Source: Moritella dasanensis ArB 0140
Lineage (GTDB): Bacteria > Pseudomonadota > Gammaproteobacteria > Enterobacterales > Moritellaceae
Length of the DNA: 64,000 bases
Direction: 5' to 3'
Assembly: GCF_000276805.1 (NCBI RefSeq)
Contig: NZ_AKXQ01000002.1
Coordinates: 186,001 to 250,000 of the forward strand
The translations under genes were made by a program, and so were the position numbers. Shown piece after piece: positions 24,904 through 33,585 of this stretch; the first letter of the stretch is position 1, and the number at the start of each line of letters is the position of its first letter. The notes under the pieces were generated by a model. It was not told the DNA's origin and ran no database searches. It saw nothing but the letters and a program-made list of their open reading frames with translations.

Positions 24904-25418
24904 TTAACTGACTGTCTCAAAGCGTATGAATTGCATTTCTAAATCCACATCGATGTCCAATGAAACTTCGTAACAGCTACTCACTACATTTTTAACCGCT
25001 GAAAGCCAAAACTTCAATGCCGCTTCATTTTCCTTTAAAACTCGAATTTGCCACTTGCCTGGGTGATTAGCTACAACCGCTAAAAGTACCTTTTTACCAA
25101 CACCCTTTCCTTTAAATTTACGCAATACGAAGAACTGCTCAATATCAAAAGTTTCTGGTTCACTCGGGTAATTACGAACTAATGCAAAACCAGCAAGCTC
25201 TTTACCAACGTGAATGAAGTAAGGCACATGATCAACTTCTTTCCAGTACGAGTCCAAAGTTGCACAGTTGAACGTAAACAAACCATCCGAGTTTGGGTTC
25301 CACCCCATAAACTCCGACATGTCATATATATAATAGGGAAACAGATTCTCCAATACATGCCTAGAATTTGAGCCAATTCGTTTTAGAGATACTTCCATAT
25401 TTCCTCTAGTCAGTTAAC
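24903..25418. repeat. 11-bp inverted pair flanking the GNAT gene
   Basis: GTTAACTGACT (24903-24913) overlaps the GNAT stop codon and AGTCAGTTAAC (25408-25418) lies ten bases before its start. The pair is perfectly inverted and includes the integron-like GTTAAC core, so it may mark cassette borders or be a separate insertion footprint. Confidence 0.4.
24904..25398 (-). CDS. GNAT family acetyltransferase (accessory block)
   Basis: A 164-residue GNAT protein. The acetyl-CoA motif is 'FFVLRKFKGKGVGKKVLLAV' (K-G-x-G-V-G pattern), followed by 'WQIRVLKENEAALKFWLSAV', the usual N-x-x-A-x-x-F-W motif B. The N-terminal part 'NLFPYYIYDMSEFMGWNP' is shared by a group of acetyltransferases often found as integron cassettes. 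AGAGGAAAT precedes the ATG. It is upstream of the DHFR cassette on the same strand and shares attC2 as its presumed 3' site. Acceptor unknown. Confidence 0.8.
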   Translation of the reverse strand: MEVSLKRIGSNSRHVLENLFPYYIYDMSEFMGWNPNSDGLFTFNCATLDSYWKEVDHVPYFIHVGKELAGFALVRNYPSEPETFDIEQFFVLRKFKGKGVGKKVLLAVVANHPGKWQIRVLKENEAALKFWLSAVKNVVSSCYEVSLDIDVDLEMQFIRFETVS

Positions 25419-25486
25419 GTTTGTACAGTAAGACGTCTCGACTCACCAAAATATCAATAACACAGTATAAATTCAATATGCAGAAT

Positions 25487-25556
25487 AAATGTATGGCAAA
25501 CCGATATGAATATATTGCGTGTGAGTAACTACTCTAAGCCATTTTGGGGTGGCTGA
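25487..25556 (+). repeat. dispersed hairpin repeat, copy B (right side truncated)
   Basis: Head AAATGTATGGCAAACCGATATG, split here as AAATGTATGGCAAACC then GATATGAATATATTGCG, then CTCTAAGCCATTTTGGGG and TGGCT. The second stem arm is incomplete. The remaining gap up to 25723 holds nothing else I can identify. Confidence 0.6.
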
Positions 25557-25723
25557 ATCATATAAAGTCGTCACTATAGGGGTCTTGTCTGAACATAAAT
25601 AAAACTCTTTTTGACTCCTGATGGAGTGAACTGTGAAAAAAGAGCAGTGAAGTTAAAGTTATCTATTTATTGTCATTAATATTATAATTCGCAGCATATT
25701 CTTATGTGCTAAATAAAATACCT

Positions 25724-28171
25724 ATGACCACATCTTCAGATATGCAGCGACAACTTCCGATAAATGCGATAAAAACTCAGGTCATCGACACATTACAACA
25801 CAGTGACATCATCATCAGCGCGGATACCGGTAGTGGTAAATCAACGCACCTGCCACTTTGGGCACAGTCATTAGGGCGTGTATTGGTCATCGAACCAAGA
25901 CGTATTGCTTGCCTTGCCCTTGCACAATACCTTGCATCACAATCAGCTAGCCCCGTGGGTAAAAAAATAGGGTATGCCATTCGGTTTGATAACCAATACA
26001 CGCCACAAACTAACGTGGTATTCGCTACGCCGGGTGTAGCGCTGCGCTGGTTATTTGAAGATCAGTTGGCGCACTTTGATGTGGTGATGCTCGATGAGTT
26101 TCACGAGCGTCGCTGGGATACCGATTTATTGCTCGCGATACTCAATAAGCGAAAAAGCCATCGCCTTATATTAACATCAGCAACCTTAAACAGTGCAAGT
26201 TTAGCCAGTTATACTGGCGCACAAGAAATCACGGCTCAGGGGCGCTGTTTTCCAATTGAATCTCGCTATGTGGCCACGGATATGCGATTAATGCCGCACA
26301 GCGACAAATTAGATCTACGCGTTAAACAAGCGCTGCAGTTAGCCTTGAGCTTAGCGCAATACAATCAGGGTGATATTCTGGTTTTTTTACCCGGCAAAAA
26401 AGAAATCCAACAAATAGCCCAAAGCTTAGCGCGAGATGAAGCCTGCAACAGCACGCTCATATTGCCTTTACACGCTGGTAGCGATCAAACGGTGCAACGA
26501 CAAGCGTTAAACCGTCAACCGCAACGGCGCATCATTCTCGCGACTAACGTGGCAGAAACGAGTCTCACCATTCCCAATATTAGTTGTGTCATCGACTCAG
26601 GATTAGAAAGGCGTACTCACCTGCGCGGTGGTAGAACGGTATTAAGCCTTGAGCCCATAGCCAGATCGAGTGCGATACAACGCCAGGGGCGTGCTGGTCG
26701 TGTCATGGATGGCCTGTGTATTCAACTCTTTGGTGAGTTTGCCCCACTCAAAGCAGAAACACCGGCCCAGATACTACGTGAAGATTTAACCGAAATGGTG
26801 CTATCGAGTGCCTGTGCGCAGGAAGATATTACCCAATTGGATTTTATCAATCCCTTGCCTAATTCCTCATTACAACTGGCATTGACCAATCTGCAGCGCA
26901 TTAAGGCGATAGACCCACAAAACCTAGCCACAGCACATGGCAAGCGTATCTATCCGCTGCCTTTGGATAGTCACCTTGCGCACCTGATCTTATCGATGCC
27001 CACACCAGCATTACAGCTGGCGATGATCGACTTAGCTGCGGCATTATGTGTTAATCAATCACTCTATCAACTCAGTAACAACGCCCAACAAATTGAAGAA
27101 TTAAATACCTTGTTACCGAGTTTATGCGATGCGGAGTTATTGATTGCCTGTGTTAGACCCAAGTCTTGTGAACAGCTAATCGAACGGGAACTCGTCATAC
27201 TCAACAACAGCGCCATTGCCGAAGCCAGACAAAACGCAGCGCAAATCAAACAGGCATTTGACTTGAAGACTGTTGTTGGTTTGAAAACAGCGAACTCAGG
27301 ACTGGTTGCTTATAATCGGCTGGAGTTGTGCGCTGCAATCGCTAGCGCACAACATGATCTGTGTTTTGTAAAGCGAGAAAAGAAACGGGGTGTGTTAGCC
27401 AACGGTTATATCGAGGTCATCCCTGCCAAAAATTCTCGACTGGGCGATGCACCAGACAATAATAGTAACCAAGCGGCGCTGATTTTAAATACCCACGCCA
27501 TTCCTGGGCGCGGTACTAAAGAAACCAAGACGCTAGCTACTTGCATCATGCCGATGCCACTTGCGACACTCACCAAACTGGGATTCGGCAACATTGAGTG
27601 CACGCAACCACGTATTAAAAACAACAAGATCCTCGTCGAGAACAAGCGTATCTACGCCGGACGAACCATAGAGTCACAGCTTGCAAGTCCACCTACAGAT
27701 CAAATTATCCCGATTTTAACCACGTTGATTGGAGATAATCGTTTATTAAAAGGCCTGCATGACCGACTTGAAATGGATATAAAGGCCTATCAGCTCTATC
27801 TCATGTTGAATAGCTCACCACAGAACAAAAAAGTTATTGATGCGCTCCCTACGCCTGCCGATTTTATCCATGATTCACTGGTTGATTTAGGGGTTGAAAC
27901 GCTGGCTGATTTGACGTTAATTGAAGCTCAAGACATCAGCTTTGAAGGTATACCTGAATGGGAAAGAGCCGATTTTGATCAACGTCATCCACAAGCCATT
28001 AAATTGGCGGATATAGAATTACAGGTCGAATACCTTGTTAACAGCAAACAAATAAAATTACACTACCTCAGAGGACAACGAAAAACAGAACCCAAACGCT
28101 GGGAGCTGCCGAAGTTCAATGGCTGGAAAATACGTTATCAACGAGCAAGTAAAGTTGTCGATGTGAGATAG
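25724..28171 (+). CDS. HrpB-like DEAH-box ATP-dependent helicase
   Basis: An 815-residue superfamily 2 helicase. Walker A is 'SADTGSGKSTHLPLWA', motif Ia 'VIEPRRIACLALAQYL', Walker B 'VVMLDEFHERRWDTDLL' (the DEFH variant of HrpB rather than DEAH), motif III 'LTSATLNS', motif V 'ATNVAETSLTIPNISCVIDSGLERR' and motif VI 'IQRQGRAGRVMDGLC'. The length is close to E. coli HrpB (809), but the C-terminal third is divergent, so I do not give the symbol outright. ATG 25724 is preferred over an in-frame GTG at 25706; neither has a strong Shine-Dalgarno. RNA or DNA substrate is unknown. Confidence 0.85.
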   Translation: MTTSSDMQRQLPINAIKTQVIDTLQHSDIIISADTGSGKSTHLPLWAQSLGRVLVIEPRRIACLALAQYLASQSASPVGKKIGYAIRFDNQYTPQTNVVFATPGVALRWLFEDQLAHFDVVMLDEFHERRWDTDLLLAILNKRKSHRLILTSATLNSASLASYTGAQEITAQGRCFPIESRYVATDMRLMPHSDKLDLRVKQALQLALSLAQYNQGDILVFLPGKKEIQQIAQSLARDEACNSTLILPLHAGSDQTVQRQALNRQPQRRIILATNVAETSLTIPNISCVIDSGLERRTHLRGGRTVLSLEPIARSSAIQRQGRAGRVMDGLCIQLFGEFAPLKAETPAQILREDLTEMVLSSACAQEDITQLDFINPLPNSSLQLALTNLQRIKAIDPQNLATAHGKRIYPLPLDSHLAHLILSMPTPALQLAMIDLAAALCVNQSLYQLSNNAQQIEELNTLLPSLCDAELLIACVRPKSCEQLIERELVILNNSAIAEARQNAAQIKQAFDLKTVVGLKTANSGLVAYNRLELCAAIASAQHDLCFVKREKKRGVLANGYIEVIPAKNSRLGDAPDNNSNQAALILNTHAIPGRGTKETKTLATCIMPMPLATLTKLGFGNIECTQPRIKNNKILVENKRIYAGRTIESQLASPPTDQIIPILTTLIGDNRLLKGLHDRLEMDIKAYQLYLMLNSSPQNKKVIDALPTPADFIHDSLVDLGVETLADLTLIEAQDISFEGIPEWERADFDQRHPQAIKLADIELQVEYLVNSKQIKLHYLRGQRKTEPKRWELPKFNGWKIRYQRASKVVDVR

Positions 28172-28383
28172 CATTGCTGCTGAGGCCATTAGCACCTCAA
28201 TATGAAGTATTAAAATACGGCTAAATTAGCTATCCCTTTAATATTTGACTCACTTCTTTATATCCCTGCTTTACTTAAATAATTAGGTCAATAAGCAGGG
28301 ATGTTTAATGATAGATCTGAATACGGTTAATCCGCGTTTACAAATAAGTAGGATTAACTTAGTTAGTAAATTTTACATGATAA
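28172..28383. other. intergenic region after the helicase
   Basis: About 210 AT-rich bases before repeat copy C; no gene or strong terminator is visible. Confidence 0.4.
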
Positions 28384-28498
28384 AATATATGGCAAATCGA
28401 CATGAACATATTGTGAATGAGTTAAGGCTCTAAGCCACTTTGAGGCAGGAACGGCTTAGGGCTATCACCCTAAGCTATTGGTCGACAACTAATGGAAC
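28384..28498 (+). repeat. dispersed hairpin repeat, copy C
   Basis: Head ATATATGGCAAATCGACATG then AACATATTGTGAATGAGTTA. Stem GCTCTAAGCC/GGCTTAGGGC encloses CACTTTGAGGCAGGAAC. It is followed by a second module TCACCCTAAGCTATTGG...ATGGAACAGAAA like that at 59.4 kb. Confidence 0.65.
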
Positions 28499-28506
28499 AG
28501 AAATAT

Positions 28507-28854
28507 TTAACCTATGACAAGCACACCGATTTGCACTAGGTAACCAGCAAATCCTGCCCAGCTTAGTGCTAATAATGCCCAAGGTAGTCGGCTTGACCTT
28601 ACTTGCTTTTGTTCACTTTCAATCTCTACATTATTGTCTTGCTCTGCTGCCGCTGCATTCGCTCTTATTTTTTGTTTTTTCTGCTTATCGAGCTGGCGAG
28701 ACTTAGCTTTATGCTGCTTCTTGTACTCAGCGATACCCTTCTCGATACCAGCTGCGATCAATTTAGTCTGCTCGCGACTCTGACCTGGTTTTTTAATACC
28801 GTTAGCAATGCGTGTAGATTCAGCTTGCACTTCTGTTGATGCTTTCTGTGTCAT
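28507..28854 (-). CDS. DUF2956 family protein
   Basis: A 115-residue protein of the DUF2956 family. It starts with a conserved 'RIANGIKKPGQSREQTKLIAAGIEKGIAEYKKQHKAK' region (shown here only in part by key motifs KPGQ-x-REQTKLIA and GIEKGI), then a Lys/Arg/Gln-rich coiled-coil-like stretch, and a single C-terminal membrane helix 'LPWALLALSWAGFAGYLVQI'. A membrane-anchored basic protein is therefore likely. Family function is unknown. It is monocistronic, downstream of repeat copy C. Confidence 0.8.
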   Translation of the reverse strand: MTQKASTEVQAESTRIANGIKKPGQSREQTKLIAAGIEKGIAEYKKQHKAKSRQLDKQKKQKIRANAAAAEQDNNVEIESEQKQVRSSRLPWALLALSWAGFAGYLVQIGVLVIG

Positions 28855-29028
28855 GGAATTTCACTCTTAATTCAGTACTATAAACTCAGTACTATTAACT
28901 AAACTCAATTAACTTGATGATAAATAACTCAGGCCCATGTTGCAAGTTAGCAATATGAAATGGTAACGATTACCCAGCCACTACACTGTACATACTAAAC
29001 AATACAACGGCATTAGCATGTGCATCAC

Positions 29029-29268
29029 TTAAGCAACCTTGAACTGATGCGTTACACGGCTTTTAGATTTCAATGAGTTGCAGGTATTACAAAAGTAATT
29101 GGTCGCACCACACGCCTGCAGCTTTTCAAGTTCTGCATTACAGTCAGGGCAAAAGCTTATCTTTTTGTAATCCTGATTGCAGCTAACGCAATGATACAGC
29201 CCTGCTTTCCAAGCAAGTGGCTCATGGCATTGATTACAGTTGTTCTCATTTGAATTAGTGCTACTCAT
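29029..29268 (-). CDS. YfgJ-like double zinc-ribbon protein
   Basis: A 79-residue protein with four CxxC pairs: 'CNQCHEPL', 'YHCVSCNQDY', 'SFCPDCNAEL' and 'YFCNTCNSL'. The order and the 'LQACGATNYFC' stretch match the E. coli YfgJ family (DUF1407-type double zinc ribbon). It probably binds two zinc ions; partner and role unknown. It stands alone on the minus strand. Confidence 0.8.
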   Translation of the reverse strand: MSSTNSNENNCNQCHEPLAWKAGLYHCVSCNQDYKKISFCPDCNAELEKLQACGATNYFCNTCNSLKSKSRVTHQFKVA

Positions 29269-29370
29269 GTTGAAATTCCCAGTGATATTGTGATGTGTGA
29301 TTCGTTTCGATATCGATCGATAATCGTGAAAAAGACTTCATTGTACCCATAAAGAAATAGCTTTAATACA

Positions 29371-29403
29371 AAAAGGGGTTATAGCCTAAGCTACAACCCC
29401 TTT
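29371..29403 (-). terminator. terminator downstream of the HlyD-type gene
   Basis: Arms AAAGGGGTT-TAGC and GCTA-AACCCCTTT (one mismatch) with a four-base loop, running into TTTTTGT on the minus strand 50 bases after the stop at 29453. Confidence 0.8.
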
Positions 29404-29452
29404 GAATAACATCTTTAACTAAACCGTTAACGAAACATGCATTAAAGCAGTA

Positions 29453-30412
29453 TTAGTGGAATGGGAAGAAGTAGTTCATCCACGACGCCATACGTAACAA
29501 GACTTTGCGCATAATAGCCACATGCTCAAAATGCGTAGAGTAAATAGCCGTTTGACCATACGCGCCACCCATCATTACATCGCTGTATTGTGCAAAACGG
29601 GGATCATCAATTTCAAATAACACTGGAATACGACCAGGAAAACGTGCCGTTTGCACAGAAATTAACGTGCCCGATGCTTGAATTTGGCCTTCTGGAATAG
29701 CCGGAATAGCGCCAACAACCTTCGCGCTAAATACTTTACCTGGTAGACCATCAAAGATCACTTCTGCTTTAGAGCCTTTTTCAAGACGCAGCATACTGTT
29801 TTGACGATACCAACCAACAAGCATTTTATCCCCTTTATGCTTAAATACCATCACAGGTCGTAGCGGTAAGCTCACAGCACGCATACCTGGGCGTAATGCT
29901 TGTTGCACTACATAACCATCGGTCGGTGCACGGACAATTGTACTATCTAGATCGAATAGTGCTAATTCGCGTTTAGCTGTTAAATCATCAACTTGACCAC
30001 GAGTAAGGTCTACATCACGTTGTTTACCAATACCTTTACGGTACAGCTCTTTCGCACGTTTGAAGTCTGACGTTGCCACAACGAGGTTCGCTTCAATTGA
30101 ATCAAGCTTATCTTGGAATGGTTTTGGGTCTAACTTGAAAAGCACATCACCTTTCATTAACAATTGATTTGCTTCAACCGGCACTTCAATGACATTACCA
30201 TTAACCGCTGGCACAATCGGGGTTGTTACATAGTATTCACGGCTAATTTCTGAAAACGGATGATTGTAGTTCATGGTAAAAACCAGTCCACCAATCAAAA
30301 TAATACCACCGAGGACCGCTGTTGGTACGCTCCATTTATTAAGTGGGATCTTAAATATTTTGAATATCGCGATACAAAAAGCGGTATACGTTAATATGAG
30401 TAATAAATCCAT
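29453..30412 (-). CDS. HlyD/EmrA-type membrane fusion protein (YiaV-like)
   Basis: A 319-residue inner-membrane-anchored periplasmic adaptor. It has two N-terminal hydrophobic segments, a biotinyl-lipoyl-like half motif 'TPIVPAVNGNVIEVPVEANQ' followed by 'LMKGDVLFKLDPKPFQ', a helical hairpin (about 110-150) and the second half motif 'TIVRAPTDGYVVQQALRPG'. The pairing with an upstream DUF3302 gene is the yiaW-yiaV arrangement of E. coli. No pump partner is adjacent. The two genes overlap by one base, and a terminator follows. Confidence 0.85.
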   Translation of the reverse strand: MDLLLILTYTAFCIAIFKIFKIPLNKWSVPTAVLGGIILIGGLVFTMNYNHPFSEISREYYVTTPIVPAVNGNVIEVPVEANQLLMKGDVLFKLDPKPFQDKLDSIEANLVVATSDFKRAKELYRKGIGKQRDVDLTRGQVDDLTAKRELALFDLDSTIVRAPTDGYVVQQALRPGMRAVSLPLRPVMVFKHKGDKMLVGWYRQNSMLRLEKGSKAEVIFDGLPGKVFSAKVVGAIPAIPEGQIQASGTLISVQTARFPGRIPVLFEIDDPRFAQYSDVMMGGAYGQTAIYSTHFEHVAIMRKVLLRMASWMNYFFPFH

Positions 30413-30738
30413 TATTCACTCCCTCCTTCTAACGTATTAAGACGTTGTTTTACTTCGTTAAGTTCTAGTTCTAATTTTTCGATGTGCTCTTTACTTGAAT
30501 GACCATCAGAAAAACCCCAACCACGATCAGAGCGGTACAAGGTTGCCCAAATCCACAAGAATGGCCAAAGTACGTGTAAGGTGAAGAGGCTTACCCAGCC
30601 GGCAACATGAATGGCGTCTTGGTGAGGATGATTTCGGTGAACTGCAATTTCATAGGGAATATCATGTATAACGATAACACCATAAAACAGCACAATAGCA
30701 ACAAACACCAGTATTCCTAGTGCAACGTATTCCAACAT
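30412..30738 (-). CDS. DUF3302 inner-membrane protein (YiaW-like)
   Basis: A 108-residue protein with two membrane helices ('LGILVFVAIVLFYGVIVI' and 'WVSLFTLHVLWPFLWIWATL') and a C-terminal coiled coil 'IEKLELELNEVKQRLNTLE'. This is the DUF3302/YiaW layout. AAAGGAG precedes the start. It overlaps the HlyD-type gene and is co-transcribed with it. Confidence 0.85.
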   Translation of the reverse strand: MLEYVALGILVFVAIVLFYGVIVIHDIPYEIAVHRNHPHQDAIHVAGWVSLFTLHVLWPFLWIWATLYRSDRGWGFSDGHSSKEHIEKLELELNEVKQRLNTLEGGSE

Positions 30739-30964
30739 AATTAACTCCTTTAACCGTTCAGAAACGTTCTTACTTCATGTAAGACTTCTTGTAATGAGTG
30801 ATAGCCTATCATTAAACCTGACATTAAGCCTACTATTAAACCTGCTATTAAACATAGATAAAACAATAATATAATTAACGCTATAAGCTTCAATGATAGA
30901 CTATTTCAAACGAAAATAAGGAAATTAACCGTTACCAGTACTGCCAGTCTTGGTTAATAACGAC

Positions 30965-31993
30965 TTAACCATTCATCCGTTGTAAAATACGCTTTATAAA
31001 ATCTTTCAGTTTGGGTTTATTATCTGCCGAAAAACCAATTGGTCGACACGCTGTTACCGCCGCTAAACCAATACGCGCTGTATACACACCTGCACCAACA
31101 CCTTGGCTCAAACGCGCGCCCGTGATACCCGCTAAACTCGTGGTACCAAATTCTTGTAACATTTCATCAAGGGCAAGTTCACTCACACCGATTAAAGCTA
31201 AATAACGCAGCACACTTTTTAATAGCTTGTAACGATTCGCCAGCGAAGGACGCATACCGTATACCTGCCCTACCTCATCAATCATTTTCATGCTGCGCCA
31301 CAAGGCTAATAACATATCCACGGCTGCCCACGGGCTTGCTGCAACCACAACACCCGTTTGCACACTGTATTTTGAGACACGCTGCAGTGCTTCTTTATCT
31401 AATGGTGCTAAAAATACATTCTCAAGATGAACCATGGCTTCTTTATCATTACTGTAATCAGGCATAGATTTAATGCATTTTGCCAGTAATGGCGCTTGTG
31501 GTTTGCCCTTATAAAACTGCGTTAGCTTAGCGATAAGCCCTTTGGCTTGACCAACATCATTAGTGGCTTTTAACTGCTCGGCTTTATCTTGTATACCCGC
31601 TAATGCTGCCATGTTTTCTTTATCTGACATGAAGCTGAATACACTGCGTAATGCCAGCACAGTAACGATGGTTAACAAACCAGAAAAGCCCGCAGCAATA
31701 ATCCAATGTAACGCTAATGCACTTTGGAAGATGGTGTATATTTGCCATAATGACATGACACCGAAGATACTCGCTGCACCAATAACAAACGATTTTAGAC
31801 CTTTGATTGGTAGTGCTTCTAACGTCAGTCCACTGTATGTTTCATCAATGCCATCGTCTGCAGTGATTGAAACGGGTACTTGGCTTAAATCATTATCGAG
31901 ATCGGGCATAAACACTTTGGCTTCACGCGTTGGCGTTGCAACCAAGTCGTCAGCTTGCATGTCGATGGTTTTACCTTGCTTGGTCATAGGCAT
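30965..31993 (-). CDS. ycjF: YcjF-like membrane protein (TIGR01620)
   Basis: A 342-residue inner-membrane protein with two central hydrophobic helices ('FVIGAASIFGVMSLWQIYTI' and 'WIIAAGFSGLLTIVTVLAL') and a conserved C-terminal segment 'LSQGVGAGVYTARIGLAAVTACRPIGF'. It overlaps the upstream ycjX by ten bases, the usual ycjX-ycjF order. In E. coli the pair is next to the phage-shock genes and under heat-shock control; neither psp genes nor an obvious heat-shock promoter is seen here. Confidence 0.88.
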   Translation of the reverse strand: MPMTKQGKTIDMQADDLVATPTREAKVFMPDLDNDLSQVPVSITADDGIDETYSGLTLEALPIKGLKSFVIGAASIFGVMSLWQIYTIFQSALALHWIIAAGFSGLLTIVTVLALRSVFSFMSDKENMAALAGIQDKAEQLKATNDVGQAKGLIAKLTQFYKGKPQAPLLAKCIKSMPDYSNDKEAMVHLENVFLAPLDKEALQRVSKYSVQTGVVVAASPWAAVDMLLALWRSMKMIDEVGQVYGMRPSLANRYKLLKSVLRYLALIGVSELALDEMLQEFGTTSLAGITGARLSQGVGAGVYTARIGLAAVTACRPIGFSADNKPKLKDFIKRILQRMNG

Positions 31994-33441
31994 TTGTCCC
32001 CTATTAATTCATTTAAAATACTATCAATTCGAATGTGTGGTAATACATCTTGGTTACTAAACGACAATCCTTGTGGCGGATTTAACAAGGGTATTTGCCA
32101 ATCTAAAAATGGCTGCCACTGTTCGCCTTCAGGTATACGTGTGGGTATGGTTGGGTGAATATAACCAATTGGTTTACCATTCACACCACACCCAGCAATA
32201 CCGCGATCGCCTTGATGTTTTATCTCTTTAGAAGAACGTACTGCTGCGGTTGCTTCACAAACTGGCTGTACCCCTTCATGCTGTGCACTTTTATAAGCTT
32301 GTTTGACAATGACGCCCAATAATTGCCGTACGGCATCATGATCTTCACTCAATACCTGATCGATCTTAGTCGCCGCAAACACCACCTTGTCGATCTTGGG
32401 TCTGAATAATTGCGCGAATCTATTTTGGCTACCGTACGAAAAGCTCTCGGTAATACTGGTTAAGGCTTGGCGCATATCATCAAGATAATCAGGCCCTGCG
32501 TTTAAGGTATTTACGACATCCACCAGCACTAACTGGCGGTCAATACGGCTAAAGAAGTTTTTATAAAAAGGGTCAACTAACTCTTTTACATACCCTTGAT
32601 AATTGCGCTGACAGTGCTTGTAATAACTGTTTTCAGCGGCGTCACTTAACGCATCTTCACTGTATTTATGACAACCAAGTAGCGGCACAAAGTTTAACAG
32701 TTCGCTATTTTCTACCGAACCAGGCAATAAGAAACGTCCAGGTTGGATCAAACTTAAACTACTGTGCTTATATTTACAGTCATGTAAGAACTGCACAAAC
32801 TGCGCGTTTAACGATTTCAATACGCTTTGGTCGACAGCCGATAACGGATCTAACTGACTTAATTCGTCAAATAAAGGCCCCATTAACTCACGTCGTGGCG
32901 ATGCTTGGTATTGTCCTTGGCACTGTTCACTCCAACGCGCAAAACTCATTTCACGCAGCGGTAAATCGAGTAACCATTCACCCGGATAATCACGAATTTC
33001 TAAGAACAGAGAAAACTGCTCTGCTTTTAACGGGTTTAAACGTCGTCCAGCACGCGATAATCTTAATTCCAGTAAACAACCACTACTGTCTGTCGTTGAC
33101 GCTGGCCACTTTGCTTGTGCTTGCGTTAAGCTCTGGTAGTTCTTTGCATACGGGAATACCGGAATATTGGTGTCAGCTAATGGGTGCATTTTCACGCCAA
33201 GCAAACGCTCACTCAATACCGGTGAAAAACCTGCTAAGCTGGCTTTCTCATGGTGCATTAATTGATTAATTAAACTGGTGATAAAGGTCGATTTACCACT
33301 TTTACTTAAGCCTGTTATACCGATACAAAAATAACGGTTTTGCAGCTTAGCAATACTCGCCAGCCCATCTTCTTTAAGGGACGTTGCTTTGCGGGATGCT
33401 TTGTTGATTAACTTGGAAAACTTTTTGTCTGAGTCTCGCAT
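31984..33441 (-). CDS. ycjX: YcjX-like GTPase (DUF463)
   Basis: A 485-residue P-loop protein. Walker A is 'GITGLSKSGKSTFITSLINQ', a Walker-B-like 'LFLEIRDYPGEWLLDLPL' follows, and 'VVFAATKIDQVLSEDHD' supplies the TKxD guanine-specificity motif. These are diagnostic of the DUF463/YcjX family. Its partner ycjF overlaps its 3' end. Family members are stress-associated GTP-binding proteins without an established process. Confidence 0.9.
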   Translation of the reverse strand: MRDSDKKFSKLINKASRKATSLKEDGLASIAKLQNRYFCIGITGLSKSGKSTFITSLINQLMHHEKASLAGFSPVLSERLLGVKMHPLADTNIPVFPYAKNYQSLTQAQAKWPASTTDSSGCLLELRLSRAGRRLNPLKAEQFSLFLEIRDYPGEWLLDLPLREMSFARWSEQCQGQYQASPRRELMGPLFDELSQLDPLSAVDQSVLKSLNAQFVQFLHDCKYKHSSLSLIQPGRFLLPGSVENSELLNFVPLLGCHKYSEDALSDAAENSYYKHCQRNYQGYVKELVDPFYKNFFSRIDRQLVLVDVVNTLNAGPDYLDDMRQALTSITESFSYGSQNRFAQLFRPKIDKVVFAATKIDQVLSEDHDAVRQLLGVIVKQAYKSAQHEGVQPVCEATAAVRSSKEIKHQGDRGIAGCGVNGKPIGYIHPTIPTRIPEGEQWQPFLDWQIPLLNPPQGLSFSNQDVLPHIRIDSILNELIGDKCL

Positions 33442-33585
33442 ATACCTACTTCATACATTAAAAGAAAGGTGAACTTTATTATTACAAACAGGCTAGCTGT
33501 TACTATTAACAATTAGTTTACTATAGATAAGAAGTATACCCAAACAAGCTGAATGGCAGATGAATAAAGCGATTAATGTGCAGCG

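Noticed and set aside
19762-25398. Classical defence island
   Set aside because: The genes are same-strand but lack nucleases, methylases or known defence proteins; attC sites give a better explanation.
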